Shown piece after piece: positions 36,741-44,510 of a stretch of DNA of 64,000 nucleotides. The translations under genes and the position numbers were made by a program. This stretch comes from Phycicoccus jejuensis. Lineage in GTDB: Bacteria > Actinomycetota > Actinomycetes > Actinomycetales > Dermatophilaceae. Each line of letters starts with the position of its first letter. Position 1 is the first letter of the stretch. The notes under the pieces are model-generated. The model was not told where the DNA came from. It searched no databases and saw nothing but the letters and a program-made list of their open reading frames with translations. The stretch lies in contig NZ_JOEE01000006.1 in assembly GCF_000720925.1 (NCBI RefSeq), positions 186,001-250,000 of the forward strand, given 5' to 3'.

Positions 36741-38206
36741 CGGGACCCCTGCCCGCGCTCGCGGGCCCACCACTGCCGGAAGGTCTCGGTCGGTGGGGTC
36801 GGCACGTCCCGGGCGTCGGTCCACGCACCGAGCCCCGGCACCGCCCGTACCGTGCGGCCACCGATGACGCGACCCGCGGTCGTCGCGGCCCGCTGCGCGG
36901 CCGCGAGCCGCTTCGGGTCCGACAGCACCCACGCGGCGGCGGCCATCGCGGCCGACTCGGCGGTGCGGCCCTCCTGCTCGACGACCCGCCCGCGCAGCTC
37001 GACGAGCAGCTCGGGGATGTCGATGCGCACCGGGCACGCGTCGAAGCACGCGCCGCAGAGGCTGGAGGCGTAGGGCAGCGACTTGTCGACCTCGCTCGTC
37101 GTCCCGCGCAGCTGGGGGTTGAGGACGGCGCCGATCGGGCCGGGGTAGACCGAGCCGTAGGCGTGGCCGCCGGTGCGCTCGTAGACCGGGCAGACGTTGA
37201 GGCAGGCCGAGCAGCGGATGCAGCGCAGCGCCTGGCGGCCGACGCGGTCGGCGAGGACGTGGCTGCGGCCGTTGTCGAGGAGGACGACGTGGACGTCCTG
37301 GGGTCCGTCGCCGTCGTGGGCGCCGCTCCACATCGTCGTGTACGGGTTCATCCGCTCGCCCGTGCTCGAGCGGGGGAGCAGCTGGAGCATCGGCGCGAGG
37401 TCGTCCCACCGGGGCAGGACCTTCTCGATGCCGACGACGGTGACGAGCGTCTCGGGCAGCGTGAGGCACATCCGCCCGTTGCCCTCGGACTCGACGACGA
37501 CGAGCGTGCCGGTCTCGGCGACGGCGAAGTTGGCCCCCGAGACCGCGACCTTCGCGCGGAGGAACTTCTCGCGCAGGTGCAGCCGCGCGGCCTCGGCCAG
37601 GCGGGCGGGCTCGTCGGTGAGGTCCTCCGGCGCGGGGCGACCGACCGCGGCCATCTCGCGGCGGAAGATGTCGCGCACCTCGCTGCGGTTGCGGTGGATG
37701 GCCGGCACGAGGATGTGGCTCGGCCGGTCGTGCCCGAGCTGGACGATGAGCTCGGCGAGGTCGGTCTCCCAGGCGTTGACCCCGGCGGCCTCGAGCGCCT
37801 CGTTGAGCTCGATCTCCTGGGTGGCCATCGACTTCACCTTGACGACCTCGTCGACCTGCTGGTCCCGGACGATGCCGAGGACGATCGCGTTGGCCTCGGC
37901 GGCGTCGCGCGCCCAGTGCACGGTCGCGCCGTTCGCGGTGAGGCTCGCCTCGAGCTGCTCGAGGTAGTCGCCGAGGTGGGCGAGTGCCTCGTCCTTGGCC
38001 TCGGCGCCGGCGACGCGCAGCGCCTCCCACTCGGGCACCTCGGCGACGACGCGGGCCCGCTTGTCGCGGATCGTGTGCGTCGCGTGCCTGAGGTTGCGGC
38101 GCTGCTGGGTGTTGGCCAGTGCCTCGCGGGCGGCGGTGGGGAACTTCGGCATCCCCACGAAGACAAGCGAGGTCTGCTGGACGGGGCCGGGGGTGGTCGT
38201 GGTCAT
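36737..38206 (-). CDS. lutB: Lactate utilisation iron-sulfur protein B
   Basis: 489 residues. N-terminal LUD domain (VKVKSMATQEIELNEALEAAG; ANFAVAETGTLVVVESEGNGR) and two [4Fe-4S] ferredoxin-type clusters: CIRCSACLNVCPVYER near residue 335 and SLCGACFDACPVRIDIPE near 390. A C-terminal DUF3390-like tail follows. It passes electrons in the LutABC L-lactate dehydrogenase. ATG 38206 overlaps the lutA stop; a longer upstream frame exists only because lutA is read in another frame. Confidence 0.94.
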   Translation of the reverse strand: MTTTTPGPVQQTSLVFVGMPKFPTAAREALANTQQRRNLRHATHTIRDKRARVVAEVPEWEALRVAGAEAKDEALAHLGDYLEQLEASLTANGATVHWARDAAEANAIVLGIVRDQQVDEVVKVKSMATQEIELNEALEAAGVNAWETDLAELIVQLGHDRPSHILVPAIHRNRSEVRDIFRREMAAVGRPAPEDLTDEPARLAEAARLHLREKFLRAKVAVSGANFAVAETGTLVVVESEGNGRMCLTLPETLVTVVGIEKVLPRWDDLAPMLQLLPRSSTGERMNPYTTMWSGAHDGDGPQDVHVVLLDNGRSHVLADRVGRQALRCIRCSACLNVCPVYERTGGHAYGSVYPGPIGAVLNPQLRGTTSEVDKSLPYASSLCGACFDACPVRIDIPELLVELRGRVVEQEGRTAESAAMAAAAWVLSDPKRLAAAQRAATTAGRVIGGRTVRAVPGLGAWTDARDVPTPPTETFRQWWARERGQGSR

Positions 38207-38973
38207 GCCGGGTCCTCCTCGGTCGAGGCGAGGACCTCGGCCAGGTGCAGGTGGCGGACGCCGGCGCGCTGCCGGCCGAGGATGCCCCCGATGTGGGCGA
38301 GGCAGGAGTTGTCGCCGGCGACGAGGACCTCGGCGCCGGTGCCGACGACGGCCCGGGCCTTGTCCGAGCCCATCGCGACCGACACGTCGGCGTTCTTCAT
38401 CGCGAAGGTGCCGCCGAACCCGCAGCACTCGGTGGCGCCGGGCAGCTCGACGAGGTCGATGCCCCGCACCGCCCGCAGGAGCTGCAGCGGCCGGTCGCCG
38501 ACCCGCAGCATCCGCAGCGAGTGGCAGGTCGGGTGGTAGGTGACGCGGTGCGGGAACCACGCGCCGACGTCGGTGACGCCGAGGACGTCGACGAGCAGCT
38601 CCGAGAGCTCGAGCACCTTGGGGACGGTGTGCTCCACCCGGCTCGCGAGCCGGTCGTCGCCGGCGAGCTCGACGATGCCGCGGTGCTGGTGGCGGACCGA
38701 GCCGACGCACGACCCGGACGGCGCGACGACCGCGTCGTAGCCCTCGAAGACGTCGACGAAGCGGCGCACCAGCGGCAGGGCCTTCGCCCCGTAGCCGGTG
38801 TTGGTGAGCATCTGGCCGCAGCAGGTCTGCGCCTGGGGGAACTCGACCGTGCAGCCGAGCCGCTCGAGGAGCCGGACGGTGGCCTTGAGCGTGTCGGGCC
38901 ACATCGTGTCGTTGAAGCAGGTGGCGAACAGCGCGACCCGCAGGTCGGTGCCGGGGCGGGCGAGCGCGCTCAC
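38203..38973 (-). CDS. lutA: Lactate utilisation protein A (CCG domains)
   Basis: 256 residues with two cysteine-rich CCG domains typical of heterodisulfide-reductase/GlcF subunits: VEFPQAQTCCGQMLTN near residue 60 and ELPGATECCGFGGTFAMKN near 180, plus FATCFNDTMWP and VTYHPTCHSLRML. It is the third subunit of LutABC. GTG 38973 overlaps the stop of lctP by four bases; codons upstream of it to 39048 belong to lctP in another frame. Confidence 0.93.
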   Translation of the reverse strand: MSALARPGTDLRVALFATCFNDTMWPDTLKATVRLLERLGCTVEFPQAQTCCGQMLTNTGYGAKALPLVRRFVDVFEGYDAVVAPSGSCVGSVRHQHRGIVELAGDDRLASRVEHTVPKVLELSELLVDVLGVTDVGAWFPHRVTYHPTCHSLRMLRVGDRPLQLLRAVRGIDLVELPGATECCGFGGTFAMKNADVSVAMGSDKARAVVGTGAEVLVAGDNSCLAHIGGILGRQRAGVRHLHLAEVLASTEEDPA

Positions 38974-40733
38974 GGGAGCATCCACGCGAGGACGGTCGAC
39001 TGCAGGCCCACGAGGAGGCACATCGCGAGGATCAGGCCGACGCTCCATGGCAGGACCCTACGGAGGATGTCGGCCTCGCGCCCGAGCAGGCCCACGCTGG
39101 TCGCGGCGATCGTCAGGTTCTGGGGGCTGATCATCTTGCCGACCACGCCGCCGGAGGTGTTCGAGGCGACGAGGAGCGTCGGGTCGATGCCGGCCGTCTG
39201 CGCGGCGCTCTGCTGGAGCGTGGCGAAGAGGGCGTTGGCGCTCGTGTCGGACCCGGTGACGGCCGTGCCGATCCAGCCGAGGGTCGGGCTGAGGTAGGCG
39301 AACAGGGCGCCGGTGCCGGCGATCCAGGTGCCGATGACGATGGTCTGCCCCGAGAAGTTCATGACGTAGGCGAGCGCGAGCATCGAGGCGACGGTGAGGA
39401 ACGCCCAGCGCATGCGGTGCGCGACGGCCCAGGCCTCGGCGGCCCAGCCGCGCATCCCGACGGCGTACACGGCGGCGACGACGAGCGAGCAGAGCAGGAG
39501 CATCGTGCCGGGCGAGCTGAGCCACGGCAGCGTGTAGGTCGTGGCCGCGCTCGGCGAGCCCTTGAGGGTGAGGACCTCGCCGGAGAGGCCCGGCCAGGGC
39601 ACCTTGACGTCGGTGCCGATGAGCCAGGTCTTGACCGGGGTGACGAGCTTCGCGACGCCGAAGACGACGATGACGAGGAGGTAGGGGAGCAGGGCCATCG
39701 TGATGCGGCCCGGCGTGAGGTCGCGCGAGCGGCCCGCGAGGGCGTCGGCCGAGACGGCGTGGGCGTCGGCGGGCGGGGTGACGTCGGCCGACCCGGGGGC
39801 GCCGACGGTCGCGAGCTCGCGCTCGCGCTCGACCTGCATCGTCGCGAGGGCGGTCTCGCGGCCCCGGGGCCGCCACGCCTTGAGGAAGAGGACGGCGGCG
39901 GCGAGGCCGGCGAGCGAGGCGATGATGTCGGTCAGCTCGACCGAGACGTACGTCGCGGCGAACCACTGCGCGACGGCGAAGGTCAGCCCGACGACGACCG
40001 CGACCGGCCAGGTCTCGCGCACCCCGCGACGCCCGCCGGCCATGAGGACGAGCAGGAGCGGGACGAACGCGGCGAGCACCGGGGTCTGGTGCCCGACGTA
40101 CGCGCCGATCTCGTGGTACGGGATGCCGGTCAGGGTGCCCGCGGTGATGACCGGGGTGCCGACGGCGCCGAAGGCGACGGGCGCGGTGTTCGCGAGGAGG
40201 ACGACCGCGGCGGCGCGCAGCGGCGAGAAGCCGAGGGCCATGAGCATGACGCCGGTGATGGCGACGGGGGCGCCGAAGCCGGCGAGCGCCTCGAGCAGGC
40301 CGCCGAAGCAGAAGGCGATGATGATCGCCTGGATGCGCGGGTCGTCGCTGATGAGGTGGAAGGTCGCGCGCAGGTCCTCGAAGCGACCCGAGCGCACGGT
40401 CACCTGGTAGAGCAGGATCGCCGTGAAGACGATCCACATGATCGGGAAGAGGCCGAAGGCGGCGCCCTGCGTGGCCGAGAGCGCCGCGAGGTGCACGGGC
40501 ATCCCGAAGGCGAGCGAGGCGACGAGCACCGCGACCGCGACCGCCGTGAGGCCGGCCCAGTGGGCCTTCCAGCGCAGCACGCCGAGGGTGACGAAGACCG
40601 TCACGAGGGGGAGGAGGGCGACGAGTGCGGAGAGGGTGAGGCTGCCGCCCACCGGGGTGAGCTCCGGGCGGAACTGCGTCGGGACGGCCAGGGCCGTCGC
40701 CGGTCCGGTCGTCGTCACTGCGGTCAGGGTCAT
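38970..40733 (-). CDS. lctP: L-lactate permease
   Basis: Lactate/proton symporter of the LctP family, 587 residues with about 13-14 helices. Conserved patches are visible: SALVALLPLVTVFVTLG, AFCFGGLLEALAGFGAPVAITGVMLM near residue 140, LANTAPVAFGAVGTPVITAG, and near the C-terminus SGQTIVIG, VTGSDTSANALF and ASNTSGGVVGKMISPQNL. First gene of the lactate operon. ATG 40733 follows GGAGGACCCG. Two LldR-type palindromes and one more lie just upstream. Confidence 0.94.
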   Translation of the reverse strand: MTLTAVTTTGPATALAVPTQFRPELTPVGGSLTLSALVALLPLVTVFVTLGVLRWKAHWAGLTAVAVAVLVASLAFGMPVHLAALSATQGAAFGLFPIMWIVFTAILLYQVTVRSGRFEDLRATFHLISDDPRIQAIIIAFCFGGLLEALAGFGAPVAITGVMLMALGFSPLRAAAVVLLANTAPVAFGAVGTPVITAGTLTGIPYHEIGAYVGHQTPVLAAFVPLLLVLMAGGRRGVRETWPVAVVVGLTFAVAQWFAATYVSVELTDIIASLAGLAAAVLFLKAWRPRGRETALATMQVERERELATVGAPGSADVTPPADAHAVSADALAGRSRDLTPGRITMALLPYLLVIVVFGVAKLVTPVKTWLIGTDVKVPWPGLSGEVLTLKGSPSAATTYTLPWLSSPGTMLLLCSLVVAAVYAVGMRGWAAEAWAVAHRMRWAFLTVASMLALAYVMNFSGQTIVIGTWIAGTGALFAYLSPTLGWIGTAVTGSDTSANALFATLQQSAAQTAGIDPTLLVASNTSGGVVGKMISPQNLTIAATSVGLLGREADILRRVLPWSVGLILAMCLLVGLQSTVLAWMLP

Positions 40734-40771
40734 CGGGTCCTCCGGTCGCACGTCTCTGGGCGGGGATCCTG

Positions 40772-40786
40772 AATGGTCAGACCATT
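40772..40786 (-). promoter_or_regulatory. LldR operator 1
   Basis: AATGGTCAGACCATT, a perfect palindrome around one base, matching TGGTNNNACCA of FadR-subfamily GntR regulators. It lies 39 bases before lctP, probably over its promoter. Confidence 0.85.
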
Positions 40787-40826
40787 CGGGATGCGATGAC
40801 GGTAGGGCCGGGTCCGTGGCGGTGTC

Positions 40827-40856
40827 AATGGTCTGACCACTAGTGGTCCGACCATT
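40827..40856. promoter_or_regulatory. LldR operators 2 and 3
   Basis: TGGTCTGACCA (40829-40839) and TGGTCCGACCA (40844-40854) are spaced 15 bases centre to centre and separated from operator 1 by 55 bases. They stand between lctP and lldR and could control both, possibly with a loop to operator 1. Confidence 0.85.
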
Positions 40857-40881
40857 CGGCGTGTCGTGCGGCGTGGCGTGG

Positions 40882-40887
40882 CATCCT
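40882..40887 (+). promoter_or_regulatory. Candidate -10, leaderless lldR
   Basis: CATCCT with 6 bases to GTG 40894, the spacing seen at other leaderless genes. Operators 2 and 3 lie directly upstream over the -35 region, suggesting autoregulation. Confidence 0.45.
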
Positions 40888-40893
40888 GAGCGC

Positions 40894-41634
40894 GTGAGCG
40901 CCGCCGACCCGCTGCCCGGCCCCGAGACCGGCGGACTGCGTGCCTTCGAGCTCGTCCTGCGCTGGGTCGACGAGCGGATCCTCGGCGGCGACCTCGAGGT
41001 CGGCGACCACCTGCCGGCCGAGCGCGACCTCGCGGCCCGGCTCGGCGTGAGCCGCGCCGCGGTGCGCGAGGCCGTCCGCACCCTCCAGGCCCAGGGCGTC
41101 GTGCGCTCCTCGGTCGGGGCCGGGGCGGCCGGCGGCACGACGTTGACCGCCGTGCCGAGCGGGGCCCTCGGGCGGCTGCTGCGGCTGCACGTCGCGCTCG
41201 CGGCGTTCCCGCTGCCCGACGTCGTCGAGGTCCGCATCGCCCTGGAGCGCCTGAGCGTCCGGCTGGCGGCCACCCACGCGACGCCCGAGGACCTGGCGGC
41301 GATGCGGGCGCTGCTGGACGAGATGGCCGACCCCGGCATCGACCGGGCTCGCTTCAACGACTGCGACACGGCCTTCCACGTCGCGCTCGCCGAGGCGGCC
41401 GGCAACGCGCTGGCGCGCGACCTCACCTCGGCGATCCGCGAGTCGATGCGCCTGCCCATCCTCGACCGCTTCCGCACCGTCGAGGTGTGGGAGGACCTCG
41501 CACCCGTGCTCCGGCGCGACCACGAGGAGATCTTCGCGGCGGTCGCGGCCGGCGACGGAGACGCGGCCGCGACGCTGACCGAGCGTCACATCCGCTCCGC
41601 GTGGGTCGCCCTCTCGGCCCACTCACCCGCCTGA
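40894..41634 (+). CDS. lldR: GntR/FadR-type lactate operon regulator
   Basis: 246 residues. Winged-helix DNA-binding domain near residues 25-85 (LPAERDLAARLGVSRAAVREAVRTLQAQGVV) and an FCD effector domain (VVEVRIALERLSVRLAA; DTAFHVALAEAAGN with a metal-binding Asp and His; HEEIFAAVAAGD; RHI). Divergent from lctP with three matching operators between, so it very probably represses the lactate operon and is released by lactate. GTG 40894 is chosen over an upstream ATG that would place coding sequence in the operator. Confidence 0.92.
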   Translation: MSAADPLPGPETGGLRAFELVLRWVDERILGGDLEVGDHLPAERDLAARLGVSRAAVREAVRTLQAQGVVRSSVGAGAAGGTTLTAVPSGALGRLLRLHVALAAFPLPDVVEVRIALERLSVRLAATHATPEDLAAMRALLDEMADPGIDRARFNDCDTAFHVALAEAAGNALARDLTSAIRESMRLPILDRFRTVEVWEDLAPVLRRDHEEIFAAVAAGDGDAAATLTERHIRSAWVALSAHSPA

Positions 41635-41645
41635 CCCCCGCACCT

Positions 41646-41711
41646 CCCCACCGCGGACGTGTGTGAAACCGCCGGGCGACCCCGGCGGGTTCACACGCGT
41701 TCGCGGTGGGG
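41646..41711. repeat. 66-bp near-perfect palindrome
   Basis: Outer arms CCCCACCGCG/CGCGGTGGGG and inner arms GTGTGAAACCGCCGGG/CCCGGCGGGTTCACAC share one centre at 41678.5, with three single mismatches and a 4-base loop. It follows lldR by 11 bases and may terminate it; no T-run follows. The inner part ends 67 bases before the likely start of the LuxR-type gene. Confidence 0.85.
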
Positions 41712-41832
41712 TGGGCACGGCATACTCGCGGGTAGCCCACGAGGAGCGGACGGGAGGCGACGATGAGCGGCAGGCAAGTGGCCGGGCTCGCGCTTCGCGC
41801 CCTCCCAGCGGGCCGCCGTCACGGACGCCGGG

Positions 41833-42516
41833 ATGGCGCTGTGGGCCGAGCGGACCCGGCTGTGCCGTGACCTCGAGGCGGGTGCGAGCACCGAATGCCG
41901 CATCGGCGCCGTCGGCAACGACGTCAACGAGTGGCTGACCGCCGAGGCCGTGACCTGGCGCCACCTGCTGTCGGTGCGCCCGACCGCGACCCCGGCCCAG
42001 CTGCGGATGAGCCTGCCCGGCAACCGTGCGCTCGTGGAGCGCGGCCTCGAGATGGTCAGCGTGTTCGACGACGAGCGGCTCGACGACGAGTGTCGGCGGA
42101 TGCTCGTGGCCGAGCCCGTCGGCGACTACCTCTTCGCGGTCGCCGACATCCAGATGAAGGTCATCGACCACGAGCGCGTCCTCCTCGAGGGGCCGACCGT
42201 CGACGGGCAGTTCTCGGTCATCGACGTGCGCTCCCCACGCGTGCTCGAGCAGGCGATGAGCTACTGGAACGCGGTCCTCGCCTCCGCCTTCGGGTGCGGC
42301 ACCGAGCGGGCCGAGGCCGTCCACCTGAGCGAGCGGCAGGAGCGGGTCGTCGACCTCATGCAGCAGGGCATGACGGACGAGGCCGTGGCCCGTCACCTCC
42401 GGGTCAGCGTCCGCACCGTGCGCTCCGAGGTCGCCCGGATCCTCGAGACCCTCGAGGTGCGCTCGCGGTTCTCGGCGGGGTTCCGCCTCGGACGCGGCGA
42501 GGCGCGCACCGACTGA
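41833..42516 (+). CDS. LuxR-type regulator, 5' end probably frameshifted
   Basis: 227 residues as written. A central sensor-like domain (RHLLSVRPTATPAQLRMSLPGN; DDECRRMLVAEPVGDYLF; MKVIDHERVLLEGPTVDG) resembles the TrmB/phospholipase-like sensor of actinobacterial HTH regulators, and a LuxR HTH closes it (LSERQERVVDLMQQGMTDEAVARHLRVSVRTVRSEVARIL). ATG 41833 lacks a ribosome site. A perfect one (GGGAGG, then ATG 41763) lies 70 bases upstream in another frame, and the frame of the gene stays open and coding-like from 41767 (SRFAPSQRAAVTDAG). A one-base excess between 41766 and 41833 would explain this. Confidence 0.75.
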   Translation: MALWAERTRLCRDLEAGASTECRIGAVGNDVNEWLTAEAVTWRHLLSVRPTATPAQLRMSLPGNRALVERGLEMVSVFDDERLDDECRRMLVAEPVGDYLFAVADIQMKVIDHERVLLEGPTVDGQFSVIDVRSPRVLEQAMSYWNAVLASAFGCGTERAEAVHLSERQERVVDLMQQGMTDEAVARHLRVSVRTVRSEVARILETLEVRSRFSAGFRLGRGEARTD

Positions 42517-42534
42517 GCGGCCCCACCGGGCCGC
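42517..42534 (+). terminator. Hairpin at the end of the LuxR-type gene
   Basis: Perfect arms GCGGCCC/GGGCCGC with a CACC loop, beginning directly after the stop codon. Confidence 0.6.
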
Positions 42535-42669
42535 GCCTGCAGGTTGCTGCAACGGGGCTGACAGCGCCCCCCGGGCCGGGTGACCATACCGACGGCCCCA
42601 CCCCAGACCGACCCCGCGGGTGGAGGGGCCCGCGCGGGTCGGCCCACCTCGTCACGCCCGCCGCCGCGG

Positions 42670-43497
42670 TCAGGCGAGGGTGACCCAGCGGCCGTCCGGC
42701 TCGCGGGCCACGAGCCCGAGGTCGCGGAACTGCTCGAGCCACCCGGTCATCGGCCACCAGCCCCACACCTGCGCGAACCGGTTGGCGTTGAGCACGATGT
42801 CCTCGACGTGCTGGACCGGCGGGCTCGGGCTCGGGTGCCACTGGTGGACGGCCCCGGCGCCGCCGACGAAGAGCAGCCGGCCCCCTGCGCGGGCGAGGCG
42901 CTGGCCGACGTCGGTGTCCTCGGCGCCGTAGCCGACGTAGCCCTCGTCGAAGCCGCCGAGCGCCGCGAGGTCGGCCGCGGTGACCGCGAAGGAGAGGGAC
43001 CAGAAGAGGGTGACGTCGTCGACGACGCGGACCTCCTGCGCGCCGAGCTCCGGCCGGGCCGGGTGGTGGCGCGGCGGCTGCGGACCTTCGTCCGGGTCGC
43101 GCTCGTAGGCGACGTCCCCGCACAGGAGCGTGGGGCCGGCGGACGGGTCGAGCGACCCCAGCAGCTCGCCGTACCGGGCGACGAGACCGTCGGAGGGCAC
43201 GCAGTCGACGTCGAGGAGGACGAGGTGCTCCGCCCCGGCCGCGAGCGCCGTGGCGACGCCGAGGTTGCGCGCGGCGGCCAGCGGCAGGCGCCCTTGCATC
43301 CGGTCGATGCTCGCGTGCCGCACGTCCCACCCCGGCGGCGCCGCGTCGTCGACGACACCACTGACCTCGTCGTCGTCCATCGCGACGACGACGAGGACGT
43401 CGGGCCGCCGCGTCTGGCGGCGCAGGCCGGCCAGCTGCCCGCGCAGGTGGTCGTGGCGACCGTGGACGATCGTCACGACCCCGAGCCGCGCGCTCAC
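42670..43497 (-). CDS. Family 2 glycosyltransferase
   Basis: 275-residue GT-A enzyme. VVTIVHGRHDHLRGQLAGL begins the nucleotide-binding fold; ARNLGVATALAAGAEHLVLLDVDCVP near residue 75 holds the DxD-type motif; FDEGYVGYGAEDTDVGQRL near 190 is the catalytic ED motif of chondroitin-polymerase-like GT2 enzymes. The C-terminal part contains VHQWHPSPSPP. It is last of three glycosyltransferase genes, each overlapping the next by four bases. Donor and acceptor are unknown. Confidence 0.87.
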   Translation of the reverse strand: MSARLGVVTIVHGRHDHLRGQLAGLRRQTRRPDVLVVVAMDDDEVSGVVDDAAPPGWDVRHASIDRMQGRLPLAAARNLGVATALAAGAEHLVLLDVDCVPSDGLVARYGELLGSLDPSAGPTLLCGDVAYERDPDEGPQPPRHHPARPELGAQEVRVVDDVTLFWSLSFAVTAADLAALGGFDEGYVGYGAEDTDVGQRLARAGGRLLFVGGAGAVHQWHPSPSPPVQHVEDIVLNANRFAQVWGWWPMTGWLEQFRDLGLVAREPDGRWVTLA

Positions 43498-44510
43498 GAC
43501 GCGACCCCTGCGGCCGGGACGGCGTCCGGGGTCGCGGCGAGCGCGTCGAGCCACACCGCCGCGTCCTGCGCGCCGCGGCCCGTGCTCCACCGCTCCCACG
43601 CCGCGCCGCCCCGCCGCACGGCGTCGTCGAGCAGGCCGGGCCAGCGGTCGGCGGGCGGCCAGCCGACGTGACCCGTGGCCACCCCGAGCCGCTGCACCGC
43701 CCGCACCGTCGCCTCCTGCTCCCCGAACGGGCGCTGCTGCGAGACGACGACGGCCGGCGCGCGGGCGGCGGCGACGTCGGCCACCGCGTTCTGCCCGGCG
43801 TGCGTGACGACGACGTCGGCGGTGCACAGCTCGTGCCACAGGTCGGGGGAGGGGTCGGCCGGGCTGCGCTCGGTCCACTCCCAGCCGGGGGTGGCGGCCC
43901 GCGCCGCCGCGACCGAGCCGGCGTCGGTGTCGCGGCCGCCCGCACCCCACACGACGAGCACGCGGCGCCGGCCGTCGGTGCTCGCGGCGGGGACCCGAGG
44001 CCGTCCGTCGAACCGCGAGAGGCCGCCCACGAAGAGGGCCTCGTCCCTCCAGCGCTGCGGCCAGCCCGTGTCGTGCGCGCCCTCGGGCCAGGGCGCGAGC
44101 AGGCCCTGGGCGAGGTCGTACGCGCTGACGTGGGCGCGGTCGGTCCGCTCGCCGGGCAGCGCGACGACGACGACCGGCACCCCGCAGAGCCGCACGGCCA
44201 GGGCCGCCTCGACCGACACGTCCGTGACGACGAGGCGGGGCCGGGCCCGGGCGACCCACGCCGTGAGCGCAGCCGCCCGGTCGCGCACTCCGCTGTGGTG
44301 CAACGGAGCCCAGTGCAGGACGCCGCCGGCGTCGAGGTCGTCGCCGGTCGCCGGGTCGTCGTCCGCCGGGAGTCGCACCCAGCGGTCCTCGAACCCGGGC
44401 GGGGCCGGCAGGCTGCTCAGGCCGACCACGGGCGAGCGCAGGTGGGCCGCGACGGACGTCATCCGGGACAGGTGCCCGCGGCCGTGGTGGTGGACGTAGT
44501 AGCCGATCAC
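43494..44510 (-). CDS. GT-B glycosyltransferase, MurG/GT28-like
   Basis: 338 residues. The N-terminus GYYVHHHGRGHLSRMTSVAAHL is the typical GHxxR-containing start of this group, RLVVTDVSVEAALAVRLCGVPVVVV follows, and the C-terminal donor-binding half shows VVTHAGQNAVADVAAARAP and SQQRPFGEQ near residue 270. The rest is usual for the family. GTG 44510 sits inside the upstream gene's stop. Likely acts in sequence with its two neighbours on the same surface glycan; inferred from the operon only. Confidence 0.84.
   Translation of the reverse strand: MIGYYVHHHGRGHLSRMTSVAAHLRSPVVGLSSLPAPPGFEDRWVRLPADDDPATGDDLDAGGVLHWAPLHHSGVRDRAAALTAWVARARPRLVVTDVSVEAALAVRLCGVPVVVVALPGERTDRAHVSAYDLAQGLLAPWPEGAHDTGWPQRWRDEALFVGGLSRFDGRPRVPAASTDGRRRVLVVWGAGGRDTDAGSVAAARAATPGWEWTERSPADPSPDLWHELCTADVVVTHAGQNAVADVAAARAPAVVVSQQRPFGEQEATVRAVQRLGVATGHVGWPPADRWPGLLDDAVRRGGAAWERWSTGRGAQDAAVWLDALAATPDAVPAAGVAS

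Noticed and set aside
41763..41860. Short frame MSGRQVAGLALRALPAG starting at a good ribosome site
   Set aside because: It ends soon and has no similarity to a known peptide; more likely it is the displaced start of the LuxR-type gene.
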